From: a bacterium 1XD42-1
Lineage (GTDB): Bacteria; Bacillota; Clostridia; Oscillospirales; Ruminococcaceae
Assembly: GCA_003612625.1 (NCBI GenBank)
Contig: RAZJ01000018.1
Coordinates: 1 to 55,168, forward strand
DNA: 55,168 bases
Direction of reading: 5' to 3'
Below the pieces are notes generated by a model. It ran no database searches. It saw nothing but the letters and a program-made list of their open reading frames with translations, and had not been told where the DNA came from. Positions 16,935 to 26,492 of this stretch are shown piece by piece. A program made the translations under genes and the position numbers. How positions within the stretch are numbered: position 1 is the first letter of the stretch; every line of letters begins with the position of its first letter.

Positions 16935-17768
16935 CTATGCTTTTACTGTTTCACGTCCCCGCAAATGAATATACCAGGCCAGTACGCTAATGGCAACCCC
17001 GCCTATTATATTTCCTAAGGTTACTGGCACCATGCTTCTTACAATATAATTTCCCCAGGTGAGATGGGAAAGATCCACGCCAGCTTGTACTGCCAATCCA
17101 GCATAGGCCGGACTTATTCGGGCCAGCAGCCCCAAAGGTACATAAAACATATCCGCAATACAGTGAGGGAACCCGCAAATAACAAATACACAAATCGGGA
17201 CATAGCCTCCCGTAATCCGCCCTGTTACATCTTTGCCAGACTGGGCGAATAATACCGCCAAACAGACCAGAATATTACATAGAATACCCTGCATAAAACC
17301 ATTGGCAAAAGGCATAGTACTTTTTGCTACGGCTGTTTTCATGGCTGATACTGCCAGCAAACCGCCGGAATAATTTAACACGCCAAAAAAAGCACTTATG
17401 GCGGCAATCAGAAAAGCCCCAATAAAATTCCCGAAATAAACAATTACCAGGTTGCGTAAAAATCCTGATAAGGAAATCCGCTTGTCTAAGAATCCCATTG
17501 TCATTAAACAATTCCCGGTAAATAATTCTGCGCCAGTAAAAACGATCATTGCCAGGCCAAATGGAAAAAACAGACCGCTTAAAACCTTAGACATCCCAAC
17601 ATCTGTAACAGTATGGGTCGCAATACTTGCTGCCAGTGCCGCAAAAGCAATTAACATGCCGGCTAATATTGCTAACAGAAACAAATTAAATCCTTTATTG
17701 GTAGCTTTTTTGATGCTGTTACGGGCGTAATTTTCTACGACTTCCCCAAAAGAAAAGAATCCCATCAT
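16935..17768 (-). CDS. Formate/nitrite transporter (FNT family), probable formate channel
   Basis: 277 aa with six membrane helices. FNT hallmarks are seen: the GMLIAFAALAA helix, FTGAELFTGNCLMTMGFLDK (formate/nitrite transport signature) and GNIIGGVAISVLAWY near the C terminus. FNT channels pass formate, nitrite or hydrosulfide. Being the last gene of an operon that starts formate use with formate-THF ligase, formate is the likely substrate. Two adjacent ATGs (17768, 17765) follow AGGAGT, which overlaps the end of folD; the gap is 3 bp. Confidence 0.93.
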   Translation of the reverse strand: MMGFFSFGEVVENYARNSIKKATNKGFNLFLLAILAGMLIAFAALAASIATHTVTDVGMSKVLSGLFFPFGLAMIVFTGAELFTGNCLMTMGFLDKRISLSGFLRNLVIVYFGNFIGAFLIAAISAFFGVLNYSGGLLAVSAMKTAVAKSTMPFANGFMQGILCNILVCLAVLFAQSGKDVTGRITGGYVPICVFVICGFPHCIADMFYVPLGLLARISPAYAGLAVQAGVDLSHLTWGNYIVRSMVPVTLGNIIGGVAISVLAWYIHLRGRETVKA

Positions 17769-17771
17769 TTT

Positions 17772-18626
17772 TTAACTCCTAACAGAACGGCTTGCAGCTT
17801 CAACAACATGGCTTGCTAAAACTGCCGTAGTAACTGCACCTACACCGCCGGGTACAGGTGTAATGGCTTCCACAATGGGCTCCGCTGCCTGGAAATCTAC
17901 ATCTCCCCGCAGCTTCCCGTCTTCTCCTACATGAATCCCTACATCAATTACCGTTTGTCCAGCACTGACATGATCCGCACCAATGACTCCTGCCCGTCCA
18001 GCGGCTACAATTAGGATCTGTGCCCGGCGGCAAACGCCTTCCATATCCTGGGTTCTGGTATGGCAGATGGTTACAGTTGCATTGCGCTGGAGCAAAAGCA
18101 TTGCGGCAGGACGGCCCACCACTAAGCTGCGGCCAACAACAACAGCTTCTTTGCCTTTGGGGTCAATGCCGGCCTGCTCTAAAATTTCCATACAGGCCTG
18201 AGCTGTACAAGGAGGAAACCCTTTTGGAACGCCGGCAAATACCCCTAACAAAGAACCATCTGTAATCCCGTCTACATCCTTTTCCGGAAGCAGGGCCTGC
18301 CTGACTGCCTCATCATCCAAATGCTTCGGTAAAGGCCGGAAAATCAATGCCCCGTGAATGGCAGCATCTTCATTGATGCCTTTTATCGTTTCCATCAGCT
18401 TTTCCTGGGAAACATCCTCCGGAAGCAGGTACTTTTTGACTGCAATCCCTAAAGCATCACACCGTTTTACCGCACCCCGTTCATATGACAGGTCATCCGG
18501 GCGTTCCCCGACCCGCAGGATCCCTAAAGCAGGTGTAATTCCTTTCGCTTTCAGCCCTTCTATAACGGCTGCTGTCCGCTCATTTAAAGCTGCGGCAGCC
18601 GCTGCGCCTTTCAGCAAAGTTGCCAT
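17772..18626 (-). CDS. folD: Methylene-THF dehydrogenase / methenyl-THF cyclohydrolase FolD
   Basis: 284 aa, cytoplasmic. Interconverts 10-formyl-THF, 5,10-methenyl-THF and 5,10-methylene-THF, here in the methyl branch of the Wood-Ljungdahl pathway. The N-terminal catalytic part has LSYERGAVKRCDALGI (the family YxxxK-like motif is changed to YxxxAVKR), and the Rossmann part has VVVGRSLVVGRPAAMLLL, TVTICHTRT and the C-terminal PVPGGVGAVTTAVL signature. AGGAGG precedes the ATG at 18626. It lies 15 bp after fchA. With a separate cyclodeaminase-type enzyme next door, the cyclohydrolase step may be shared. Confidence 0.95.
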   Translation of the reverse strand: MATLLKGAAAAAALNERTAAVIEGLKAKGITPALGILRVGERPDDLSYERGAVKRCDALGIAVKKYLLPEDVSQEKLMETIKGINEDAAIHGALIFRPLPKHLDDEAVRQALLPEKDVDGITDGSLLGVFAGVPKGFPPCTAQACMEILEQAGIDPKGKEAVVVGRSLVVGRPAAMLLLQRNATVTICHTRTQDMEGVCRRAQILIVAAGRAGVIGADHVSAGQTVIDVGIHVGEDGKLRGDVDFQAAEPIVEAITPVPGGVGAVTTAVLASHVVEAASRSVRS

Positions 18627-18641
18627 GGCACAGCCCTCCTT

Positions 18642-19271
18642 TTAATCAAACCGATGGCGTACATCCATAAAAATCTTGTCCGCCACAGCCATATACTGAT
18701 CCAGCATTTGATTTGCTTTCTGGTTCAATGCTTCTGCCCGTTCCCGGTTTGCCATGGATTTTGTATTGATGAAGATATTCAAGCTGGCCCCTGCTAAAGC
18801 GGCCCGGCAGCAGGCTACGCCTACTCCCACATCACTGATTGCAAGCCGGGAACCTTTTTCCGCAAATTCCTGATGGAGCGCAATGGCTTCACAGCATTTT
18901 TCCATGATTTCTAAAGGTACCGCACAGGCAGTTTCTAAAGCTTCTTCCAATACCCGGGCTTTTTCCGCTTTTTCGGCTTCGGTTTCTTTTGGCAGGCCAT
19001 AGGCTTTTGATAAAGGCTCAAAAGCTTCCGCATCCCGATCAATCAATTCCAACAGGCAATTCCGCAATGCTGCTGTTTTTTGCATCAGCTTCCGGATATC
19101 ATCTTCAACAGCGGCATATTTTTTTTTGCCTACTGTTAAATTGCCTACCATTTCCCCCAAGGCCACGCCTAAAGCACCAACTAAGGCACTGGCCCCCCCG
19201 CCGCCTGGGACAGGCGCACGGGAAGCCAGAACTTCAGTAAATTCCTGACAGCTTTGATTGGCAAATTCCAT
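18642..19271 (-). CDS. fchA: Cyclodeaminase/cyclohydrolase family protein (FchA)
   Basis: 209 aa, all-helical. FTEVLASRAPVPGGGGASAL at the N terminus followed by VALGEMVGNLTVGKKKY is the FTCD_C / methenyl-THF cyclohydrolase signature. In acetogens FchA converts 10-formyl-THF to 5,10-methenyl-THF, and the position between fhs and folD supports that role rather than histidine or purine degradation. Start at 19271; the gap to fhs is 15 bp. Confidence 0.92.
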   Translation of the reverse strand: MEFANQSCQEFTEVLASRAPVPGGGGASALVGALGVALGEMVGNLTVGKKKYAAVEDDIRKLMQKTAALRNCLLELIDRDAEAFEPLSKAYGLPKETEAEKAEKARVLEEALETACAVPLEIMEKCCEAIALHQEFAEKGSRLAISDVGVGVACCRAALAGASLNIFINTKSMANRERAEALNQKANQMLDQYMAVADKIFMDVRHRFD

Positions 19272-19286
19272 AAAAAAGCCCCCTCT

Positions 19287-20960
19287 TTAGAATAAACCTG
19301 TAATTTTGCCGCTGGCATCAATATCGATCCGTTCTGCGGCAGGGGCTTTCGGCAGGCCGGGCATGGTCATAATATCGCCGGTTAAAGCAACTAAGAATCC
19401 CGCTCCGGCGGAAATTTTAATATTGCGTACCGTTACGGTAAAGCCTCTTGGCGCACCCAGTAAAGCAGGATCATCTGAAAAACTATATTGGGTTTTTGCC
19501 ATACAGACAGGCAGCTTATCAAAGCCTAATGCGGTTAATTGCGCAATTTGTTTTTTCGCATTGGGCGTAAAGGCTACCCCGTCACCACGGTAAACCTTCT
19601 TCACAATGGCTTCAATTTTTTCTTCAATGGAAAGATCCAATTCATAACTTTGATGGAAATTATTAGGCTGTTCACACAAACGGATGACTTCTTCGGCTAA
19701 GGCTTTGCCGCCTTCGCCGCCTTTGCCCCAAACTTCAGACAGGGCTACATTGACCCCCAATTTTTTACATTCTTCCTCAACCAGCTTCAATTCAGCTTCG
19801 GTATCTGTTGGGAACCGGTTAATGGCTACCACACAAGGCAATTCATAAACTTTTGTAATATTCTCCACATGCTGGAGCAAATTTGGCAGGCCCTTTGCCA
19901 AAGCATCTAAGTTTTCTGTGCCTAAATCTGCTTTGGGTACGCCCCCATGTAATTTTAACGCACGGACTGTGGCTACCATAACAACAGCAGCCGGCGTGAA
20001 GCCTGCCATACGGCATTTGATATCCAGGAATTTTTCCGCCCCTAAATCAGCTCCAAATCCTGCTTCTGTAATGGCATAGTCCCCTAATTTCAGGGCCATT
20101 TTTGTGGCTGTAATGGAGTTGCATCCATGGGCGATATTGGCGAAAGGCCCGCCATGGACAAATGCCGGGGTATGCTCCAGGGTCTGAACCAGGTTTGGTT
20201 TTAAGGCATCCTTCAATAATGCAGCCATAGCGCCTGCCGCTTTTAAATCTCCGGCTGTAACCGGTTTTTCATCATAAGTATATCCTACCACAATACGGGC
20301 AAGCCGTGCTTTTAAATCGGAAATATCAGAGGCCAAGCATAATACAGCCATAATTTCAGAAGCAACGGTAATATCATAACCGTCCTCTCTGGGCACACCG
20401 TTGACCCGTCCGCCTAAACCATCTACAACGTTCCGGAGCTGCCGGTCATTCATATCCACACAGCGCCGCCATGTAATTTTTTTCGGATCAATATTTAATG
20501 CGTTGCCCTGATAAATATGGTTGTCCAGCATAGCTGCCAGCAGGTTATTCGCTGCGCCAATGGCATGGAAATCCCCTGTAAAATGCAGGTTAATGTCTTC
20601 CATTGGGACTACCTGTGCATAGCCGCCGCCGGCCGCACCGCCTTTTACGCCAAAAACAGGCCCCAAAGAAGGTTCCCGCAAAGCAACCATAACTTTTTTC
20701 CCCAATTTGCGCATCCCGTCTGCCAAACCAACCGTAGTTGTTGTTTTCCCTTCACCGGCAGGGGTGGGAGTAATGGCTGTAACAAGAATTAACTTGCCAT
20801 CGGGAGCTTTGGTATCCTGTAAAAGCTGATAATCTACCTTTGCTTTGTAACGTCCGTAAGGCTCCAGGTATTTTTCATCTACTCCTGCTTCTTTCGCAAT
20901 TTCACTAATTGGTTCCATAACGGTTTCTTGGGCAATTTCAATATCAGATTTATAGCTCAT
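19287..20960 (-). CDS. fhs: Formate-tetrahydrofolate ligase
   Basis: 557 aa. Uses ATP to join formate to tetrahydrofolate, the entry step of the methyl branch. The P-loop [19 protein letters not shown] lies at about residues 65-83; [21 protein letters not shown] follows, then LTGD...[15 protein letters not shown] at the C terminus, all strongly conserved in Fhs. Length is standard for the family. Ribosome site and start at 20960 fit; 15 bp separate it from the DUF3786 gene. Sits with the carbonyl-branch genes, which marks this as the pathway copy. Confidence 0.97.
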   Translation of the reverse strand: MSYKSDIEIAQETVMEPISEIAKEAGVDEKYLEPYGRYKAKVDYQLLQDTKAPDGKLILVTAITPTPAGEGKTTTTVGLADGMRKLGKKVMVALREPSLGPVFGVKGGAAGGGYAQVVPMEDINLHFTGDFHAIGAANNLLAAMLDNHIYQGNALNIDPKKITWRRCVDMNDRQLRNVVDGLGGRVNGVPREDGYDITVASEIMAVLCLASDISDLKARLARIVVGYTYDEKPVTAGDLKAAGAMAALLKDALKPNLVQTLEHTPAFVHGGPFANIAHGCNSITATKMALKLGDYAITEAGFGADLGAEKFLDIKCRMAGFTPAAVVMVATVRALKLHGGVPKADLGTENLDALAKGLPNLLQHVENITKVYELPCVVAINRFPTDTEAELKLVEEECKKLGVNVALSEVWGKGGEGGKALAEEVIRLCEQPNNFHQSYELDLSIEEKIEAIVKKVYRGDGVAFTPNAKKQIAQLTALGFDKLPVCMAKTQYSFSDDPALLGAPRGFTVTVRNIKISAGAGFLVALTGDIMTMPGLPKAPAAERIDIDASGKITGLF

Positions 20961-20975
20961 TTGGAAAAACCCCTT

Positions 20976-21578
20976 TCATTTTGTATCAACGGCTCCCCTC
21001 AGGAAGCCGATTGAAATATCTCCAACAACTGCCATATCTTCTGCTGTAAATGCCAGAGGAAAATTATCAGAAAACAGGATCTGAGCAGAAGGCGGGAATT
21101 CTTCATCCCCTTCCCAGAGAAGGAACCGCAGCAGCAGTCCTTCTAAGAAAGGAAATTCATATCCCCGATCCCCGCCGGAAATTGGCTGGGCTTTGAGATG
21201 CTCCATGCCGGAAACAAAGGATTCTAATGTAAAACTACGGGCCAGCCTCCGGATACAGCGGCCCTGGAAATTCTGGTCATAGACACTGCCCCAGGGCATT
21301 TCCCGGTAAGAAAGAAACTTTCCCTGGGAAGGCAGAAACCGTCCTTCCAACAGATAGCGCATCAATAAAATACGCGCCGGCCCGGGCAAATCCCCCTCCG
21401 TTACCTGAAACTCCGGCCAAGCCAATCGAACAGGCTGTCCCATAAGCCGTAAAGAAAATTCTCCTTTTTCTCCATCAAAAACAATACCGCACCGTTCTGC
21501 CGTTTCTTTTGGATCTAACTGGCTGTACCGTTGGGCGTAATGGGAAAAAGGAATTTCATATTTATTGTTGGGGGTCAT
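20976..21578 (-). CDS. DUF3786-family protein of the acs operon
   Basis: 200 aa from the ATG at 21578, preceded by AAGGAGGACTT; longer in-frame starts lie inside acsV. Features: an N-terminal SHYAQRYSQLDPKETAERCG, a central PWGSVYDQNFQGRCIRRLAR and a C-terminal PSAQILFSDNFPLAFTAEDM then VVGD. This pattern fits DUF3786, a family I know to occur in anaerobes near corrinoid/CO-metabolism genes; no activity is established to my knowledge. Overlaps the end of acsV by 17 bp, so translation is coupled. One plausible role is in corrinoid or metal-cluster maturation, an inference from context only. Confidence 0.82.
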   Translation of the reverse strand: MTPNNKYEIPFSHYAQRYSQLDPKETAERCGIVFDGEKGEFSLRLMGQPVRLAWPEFQVTEGDLPGPARILLMRYLLEGRFLPSQGKFLSYREMPWGSVYDQNFQGRCIRRLARSFTLESFVSGMEHLKAQPISGGDRGYEFPFLEGLLLRFLLWEGDEEFPPSAQILFSDNFPLAFTAEDMAVVGDISIGFLRGAVDTK

Positions 21579-23499
21579 AAGTCCTCCTTCCGGCGGCCGT
21601 AGGAAATAAAGAAAGATCTGTATGAGGCAGGAAACAAGCTGCAACAAAAGCATCCATATAACCGGAATCCGCGGAAAGCTCTAAATAAGTCATATTCCGG
21701 CCTACTTCCCGGACTTTCCCGGCGGCGTCCGCAGATAATAACATAGCGCCTGCCCCGCTTAAAGAAGAATTGCCGATATAATCATACCGTTCCAAAGGAA
21801 TGTCCGGAAGCATCCCAATGGTTACAGCATTTTTCATATTGATTCCGCTTCCAATGCCGCCCGCCACATAGACCTGCTCCAAGTCCGCGACTTCTAAGCC
21901 TACCGCAGTCAGCATGGTTTGAATGGCAGAAAAAATAGCGCCTTTTGCACGGATAAAATTGTCAATATCAATCTCTGTCAGCTCCAAATCCCGGGTGCCC
22001 TGGGTTTCTTCCCGAAATGCCAGTACATAACTGCCGATGCCATAGGCATCCCGCCGGATACGGGGATTTTGCCGGACAAACTTTCCTTTGGAATCCAGAG
22101 CGCCGCAGCAATAAAGCTCGCAAATCACATCAATCAATCCGGAACCGCATAACCCTACTGGCGGGCCTTCCCCAATGATGGAAAAAGAAGGTTCCAATGT
22201 TTCCCGGTCAATCCGGCAGGCTTCAACAGCTCCGTCTGTGGCCCGCATACCGCAGGAAATATCCCCGCCTTCAAAGGCAGGCCCGGCAGAACAGGCACAG
22301 CACATTAAAAAATCCTGGCTGCCTAAAACCAATTCCCCATTTGTCCCCAAGTCGATCAGCAGAGAAAGGGCTTCGGTATCCCAAATCCGGCTGGCTAAGG
22401 CTCCGGCTGTAATGTCGCCGCCTACATAGCTGCCTACATTGGGGGCTAAAAGAACGGAAGCACAGGGATTGATTTCCAGCCCCAGAAGCCCCGCCGAAAC
22501 CGGTTCCATTTCAAAAAAGGCCGGTACATAAGGCTCTTTCCGGATGGGATCGGCGTCTATCCCTAAAAACAGGTGGTTCATGGTGGTATTGCCTGCCACG
22601 CAAACCCGGATGATCCGCTGTTCCGGTATTTTGGCGGAAGTACACAACAGGTGCAGCAAAGGATTTAATGTTTCCTTGACAATGGCTTCCCGAAGCTTTT
22701 CACGGCCCCCGGGACGGGAAGCTTCTATGATCCGGTTGATCACGTCTGCGCCGTAACGGATCTGCCCGTTGCCTGCGGTGGCTTTCGCAAGGATTTTGCC
22801 TGTTTCCAAATCCGCTAAAAAAGCCGATACAGTTGTTGTGCCAATATCAATGGCGATCCCGCAGGCAGGCAAAGGCTTGCCGCTTACATCATAAACAAAA
22901 GCTTCTGTTCCCCTGGATTCTACGGCGCAGGAAACAGAAAATCCCGATTCCCGTAAAACAGAAGGCAGGGTCTGCAAAGCCGGATGTAAAATATGAACCA
23001 AAGAAACCCCTAACTGTCCCTGAAGCGCCAGGGAAAGGCGTTCGCAGTCCGGAGCCGGATCTTCTAAAGAAGGTTCTTCCATTGCCACACCCACTGCTTT
23101 TATACCGCACCCTTTTTTCAGGCCAGATGCGGAAAGCTGTTCCAGCATCCCGGTAAAAGCGGCTGTTTCTTCCGGAGAGCTCAAGTCTGCGGAACGGATA
23201 CGGTTCCGGTAGGCCCCGGCAATATCCGGTACCAGAATAACGGCATCCCCTTCCACTTGGGAAGCACATGCCAGCCTCCATCCGGCATCCATTTCCTGCT
23301 GGGTTAAATGGCGGTTAGGCGGGGCATTTAAAGTCCCTTCCAGCAGGCGCACCCGGCATTTCCCACAGGAACCGTTTCCGGAACAGGGCGCGTCAATGGC
23401 TACATTTGCTTTCCGGGCCACATCCAGTAAAATTTCCCCGGGAAGGGCGGAGAGGGAAACCTCTCCGCCGCCTTCCATACGGAATGTAATTTCAGCCAT
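21562..23499 (-). CDS. acsV: Corrinoid-activation protein AcsV (RACo-like, 2Fe-2S/ASKHA)
   Basis: 645 aa. N-terminal plant-type [2Fe-2S] domain: APCSGNGSCGKCRVRLLEG and a later RLACASQV supply four cysteines (about residues 39-77). A middle linker follows, then a large ASKHA-type ATPase part: CGIAIDIGTTTVSAFLADL around residue 212, VAGNTTMNHLFLGID, LLIDLGTNGELVL and YVAGGIGSGINMKNAV (DUF4445). RACo reductively reactivates the corrinoid iron-sulfur protein after Co(I) oxidises, driven by ATP. The genes for its target (acsC, acsD) lie upstream in the same operon. 6 bp from acsB, overlapping the next gene. Confidence 0.94.
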   Translation of the reverse strand: MAEITFRMEGGGEVSLSALPGEILLDVARKANVAIDAPCSGNGSCGKCRVRLLEGTLNAPPNRHLTQQEMDAGWRLACASQVEGDAVILVPDIAGAYRNRIRSADLSSPEETAAFTGMLEQLSASGLKKGCGIKAVGVAMEEPSLEDPAPDCERLSLALQGQLGVSLVHILHPALQTLPSVLRESGFSVSCAVESRGTEAFVYDVSGKPLPACGIAIDIGTTTVSAFLADLETGKILAKATAGNGQIRYGADVINRIIEASRPGGREKLREAIVKETLNPLLHLLCTSAKIPEQRIIRVCVAGNTTMNHLFLGIDADPIRKEPYVPAFFEMEPVSAGLLGLEINPCASVLLAPNVGSYVGGDITAGALASRIWDTEALSLLIDLGTNGELVLGSQDFLMCCACSAGPAFEGGDISCGMRATDGAVEACRIDRETLEPSFSIIGEGPPVGLCGSGLIDVICELYCCGALDSKGKFVRQNPRIRRDAYGIGSYVLAFREETQGTRDLELTEIDIDNFIRAKGAIFSAIQTMLTAVGLEVADLEQVYVAGGIGSGINMKNAVTIGMLPDIPLERYDYIGNSSLSGAGAMLLSADAAGKVREVGRNMTYLELSADSGYMDAFVAACFLPHTDLSLFPTAAGRRTYDPQQ

Positions 23500-23505
23500 A
23501 AGCCG

Positions 23506-25638
23506 TTACTCCATAATGGGGTCCATGGATAAAGCAGGATGGCCTTTTTCTTCCAGGAATGCCAGAACCCCTTCTGAATCTGTGGAAATGGTTTCATCAC
23601 AGATCATATCTACAAAGCTGTCAATTCCATAAAGATCTTTTGCAGTCTGGTTTAATTTTGCAGCCACATCATCTTTTAATTCCTTCGGCATCCAGACAAT
23701 GCGCTGTACGCCGCCTTCTGCGCTGATAAACTTTTTGGAGGAGATGAAGTGCCGCCCATGGCCCATAAAGCCAGGGGTCTGGACACCGCCGCCTGTCATA
23801 GAAGCCAATTCCCCGAAAGTCATGCCTGTGGGCGTCATGCCGGCATATTCCCGGTTAACAATGACAACGCCATTGGCTTCCGGCATAATGCCGCAAATAC
23901 ATTCAAAGCATCCGCAGCTTGTCATGGGATCTTCCATGATCGAGTACAAGGTTACATTGGAAACCGCACCTTGTGTCGCTTTTTCCACGGTATCATTGAC
24001 AGTTGTGTAAATGCCCTTCCGCTCATCCATGCAGCCTGTTTTCGGGATGGGCTGGCAAGGGCCGGTTGGCGTCAATTCCTTGGTGGCTTTTGCATCCAGC
24101 CAGGAAACGGCACCGCACAATCCCAAACGTTCCGGCGTAACAACGCAGCAATGAGATGGTGCGAAAGACTGGCACAGGATACAGGTATAGAAAGTATCTA
24201 CGCTTTCATCTGTCATGGCTGCCAAACGTTCGTCCCGTTTATTATACTGGGGGATGGCTTGTTTTTCAAGAATTTCTTTGGCTTTGGCAGGATCGGTGAC
24301 TAAAGTAACCTGGCATTTGTCCACAACGCTGTCAAATTCATCCATAATCATATTGTAAAGAACTTCGCCAAAGTCTTTCAAACGCAGTCCCTTTGCATAA
24401 GCATCTTTGCTGATACGGATACGCACCAGATTGCGCTGGCCTGTATGCATAACGCCTTCCATATAATTGAACCAGTGATGGATTTTCCGTTCGATAACCG
24501 GTTCAAAATCACTTTGCATCTTTGTACCGGCAACTTCAATAAAAGTAGCCAATGCCATTTCCACTGGCGGTTCCCCTTCCATTTCCAGGCCGTCAATGAC
24601 AATCTTATGATCTTCTACCGCATCCAAATCCCGCATCAGTACCAATTCACAGGCAGGATTTTTGTCAGATGTAAATTCTACCTGCATATCCCCCCGGCGG
24701 ATAACTTCGCCTTCAAATGCGGAAGCAAACGCCACTGGAATAGGAAGTTCTTTTACTTTAATTTTAATGCCGCGCATTTCTAAAGAATGTTTTGCAACTG
24801 CACTGTAATCCACAACAGATTCCAATGCGCCTGGGACCTGGTTTTCTCCCAGATCGGTGGTGACGATTACCGGGAAGCCTAAAGCAATAGCTCCGGCACC
24901 GGCAGCAACTACCACCTCGGACAATGGGCCAAAAGCATTGACAAAGGCTGGAACACGTTCTTTGGTATATTGCAGTAAACCTTTTAAATCTCCCGGCTGG
25001 ATATTGCCGAAAATCAATGCGGCACGAATGGCAACGGTAACTACATGGATAACGCTGGTGACTTCATGGCCCAAAGGTACAACACGGAACTCCAGGCCCA
25101 TTTTTACATTGCAGGCAGCAGCCTGTTCAATCACGTCCCCAATCAGGAAGGTTAAAATACCCTTGGACTGGTAATCTTTTACCACATCTGCAACGGCCTG
25201 ATCGGTTTCCCCTTTGCCCAAAACCACAGCTACACCAGGAATATCCCCGGTAACCAGGGGCACGCCTAAAGAACGGATAACCGGATCAGGGACAAAGCCA
25301 ATGCCGCTGTCCTCTGCATAGGGATCTCCTTCTATGTATTTCAAACCTTCTAAAATTTCCGCGCCTACGGCAGTAGCCAGGCCAGCGTTTAAGGCTTCGC
25401 CTAAATCCTCTTTATTGGTAATCAGGCTCTTTAAAACATTGACACAGGCAGGCAAATCCCCTGTTTTGGCTACTTTTACGCCAGTAGCCGCATAAATCGT
25501 CGGAAAAAAATATGCCGTATCAGGAAATGCTATTTTTTGATCCGGGCCGTATTTGGCGATAGCATCATTGACGGCACCTTCAGTCAAGCCAGCTACGGCA
25601 TTTGCACCAGCATAAATGAGATCGGTTAATGCGCTCAT
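23506..25638 (-). CDS. acsB: Acetyl-CoA synthase (CODH/ACS alpha subunit)
   Basis: 710 aa. Condenses CO, the methyl from the corrinoid protein and CoA into acetyl-CoA. The A-cluster ligands are visible: cysteines in TFYTCILCQSFAPSHCC and LGLCGAVSW (about residues 485-511) for the [4Fe-4S] part, and the CGC motif in TSCGCFECICGIMPE (about 575) that holds the distal nickel. The N-terminal third (PDTAYFFPTIYAATGVKVAK) matches the region that contacts CO dehydrogenase. No acsA/cooS gene accompanies it, although the two proteins normally form a complex with a CO tunnel. Nickel insertion would rely on CooC/AcsF upstream. Confidence 0.97.
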   Translation of the reverse strand: MSALTDLIYAGANAVAGLTEGAVNDAIAKYGPDQKIAFPDTAYFFPTIYAATGVKVAKTGDLPACVNVLKSLITNKEDLGEALNAGLATAVGAEILEGLKYIEGDPYAEDSGIGFVPDPVIRSLGVPLVTGDIPGVAVVLGKGETDQAVADVVKDYQSKGILTFLIGDVIEQAAACNVKMGLEFRVVPLGHEVTSVIHVVTVAIRAALIFGNIQPGDLKGLLQYTKERVPAFVNAFGPLSEVVVAAGAGAIALGFPVIVTTDLGENQVPGALESVVDYSAVAKHSLEMRGIKIKVKELPIPVAFASAFEGEVIRRGDMQVEFTSDKNPACELVLMRDLDAVEDHKIVIDGLEMEGEPPVEMALATFIEVAGTKMQSDFEPVIERKIHHWFNYMEGVMHTGQRNLVRIRISKDAYAKGLRLKDFGEVLYNMIMDEFDSVVDKCQVTLVTDPAKAKEILEKQAIPQYNKRDERLAAMTDESVDTFYTCILCQSFAPSHCCVVTPERLGLCGAVSWLDAKATKELTPTGPCQPIPKTGCMDERKGIYTTVNDTVEKATQGAVSNVTLYSIMEDPMTSCGCFECICGIMPEANGVVIVNREYAGMTPTGMTFGELASMTGGGVQTPGFMGHGRHFISSKKFISAEGGVQRIVWMPKELKDDVAAKLNQTAKDLYGIDSFVDMICDETISTDSEGVLAFLEEKGHPALSMDPIME

Positions 25639-25686
25639 AATTGAGAGTACATCCTTTCATAAAATAATAGGGCAAAAAGGAACCGC

Positions 25687-26472
25687 TTAGATTTCCAAGT
25701 AGGAATCTGCATACAAGCAGTTATCTTTGATAATATCACAGGATTTAATGGTTTCCATCAAGCGGCGGTCGCAGGGATTGACAATGGCGGAAGTTAAACC
25801 ATTCTGCATGGCCATAGCCACCATAGCGGAATCCATAATCGGACGGATTTCTTTTGGCATCCCATTGGAAACATTGGACAAACCGCCAGTAGAATTTAAT
25901 CCCATATCGGAGAACATTTTAATGGCTTCCAATACATCCTTTTGTTTATCCTGCATGCCTTTGATCACCAGGAAAAGGGGATCGAACCATAAGTCTGTTT
26001 CTTCCATGCCTAAGGACATGCCCCGTTCCAGCAATTCCTGACAGTAGGCCATCCGTTCATCATTATCAGCCGGAACACCGGATTTGGAACACAATGCAAT
26101 ACAAATGGCATCATTTGCGGCGGCTAAATCAATATTTTCAATCCGATCCCCTGCATCCGCAGAGTTTACAATGGGTTTGCCTTTGGAGCGGTTGTAAACG
26201 GAAATCCCAGCTTCAATGGCTTTGCGGTTTGCTGTATCCAGGCACAAAGGCACATTGTCAAAATTGCTTTGCAGCAGCTTGACCGCCCATTTCATCAATT
26301 CTTCACCAGTGGATTCTGCCGGCCCAATGTTTACATCCAGATAGTCAGCTCCTGCATCCAACTGGGCTTTTGCCCGTTTCAGGATTGGCTCCGGATTGCG
26401 GTTGTTCATAGCTTCCCGGATAGATGGGGAAATACAGTGGATACGTTCCCCAATGGTTATAAATTTGCCCAT
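25687..26472 (-). CDS. acsE: Methyl-THF:corrinoid iron-sulfur protein methyltransferase
   Basis: 261 aa, standard length. A TIM-barrel pterin-binding protein that moves the methyl from 5-methyl-THF to Co(I) of AcsCD. Seen: IGERIHCISPSIREAMNNR, AGADYLDVNIGPA, CLDTANRKAIEAGI, KPIVNSADAG and GGLSNVSNGMPKE, the conserved pterin- and corrinoid-facing motifs (Asp and Asn residues in DVNIGPA and SNVSNG). Lies 20 bp after acsC and 48 bp before acsB. Start at 26472 follows GGAGGAAAATGC. Confidence 0.96.
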   Translation of the reverse strand: MGKFITIGERIHCISPSIREAMNNRNPEPILKRAKAQLDAGADYLDVNIGPAESTGEELMKWAVKLLQSNFDNVPLCLDTANRKAIEAGISVYNRSKGKPIVNSADAGDRIENIDLAAANDAICIALCSKSGVPADNDERMAYCQELLERGMSLGMEETDLWFDPLFLVIKGMQDKQKDVLEAIKMFSDMGLNSTGGLSNVSNGMPKEIRPIMDSAMVAMAMQNGLTSAIVNPCDRRLMETIKSCDIIKDNCLYADSYLEI

Positions 26473-26492
26473 AGCATTTTCCTCCTTGGCTT

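Noticed and set aside
16935-17768. Nitrite transporter NirC as the function of the FNT gene
   Set aside because: No nitrite reductase genes nearby; position at the end of a formate-using operon favours formate.
23749-24303. 184-codon open frame on the plus strand within acsB
   Set aside because: Antisense to a strongly conserved gene; composition is that of a shadow frame.
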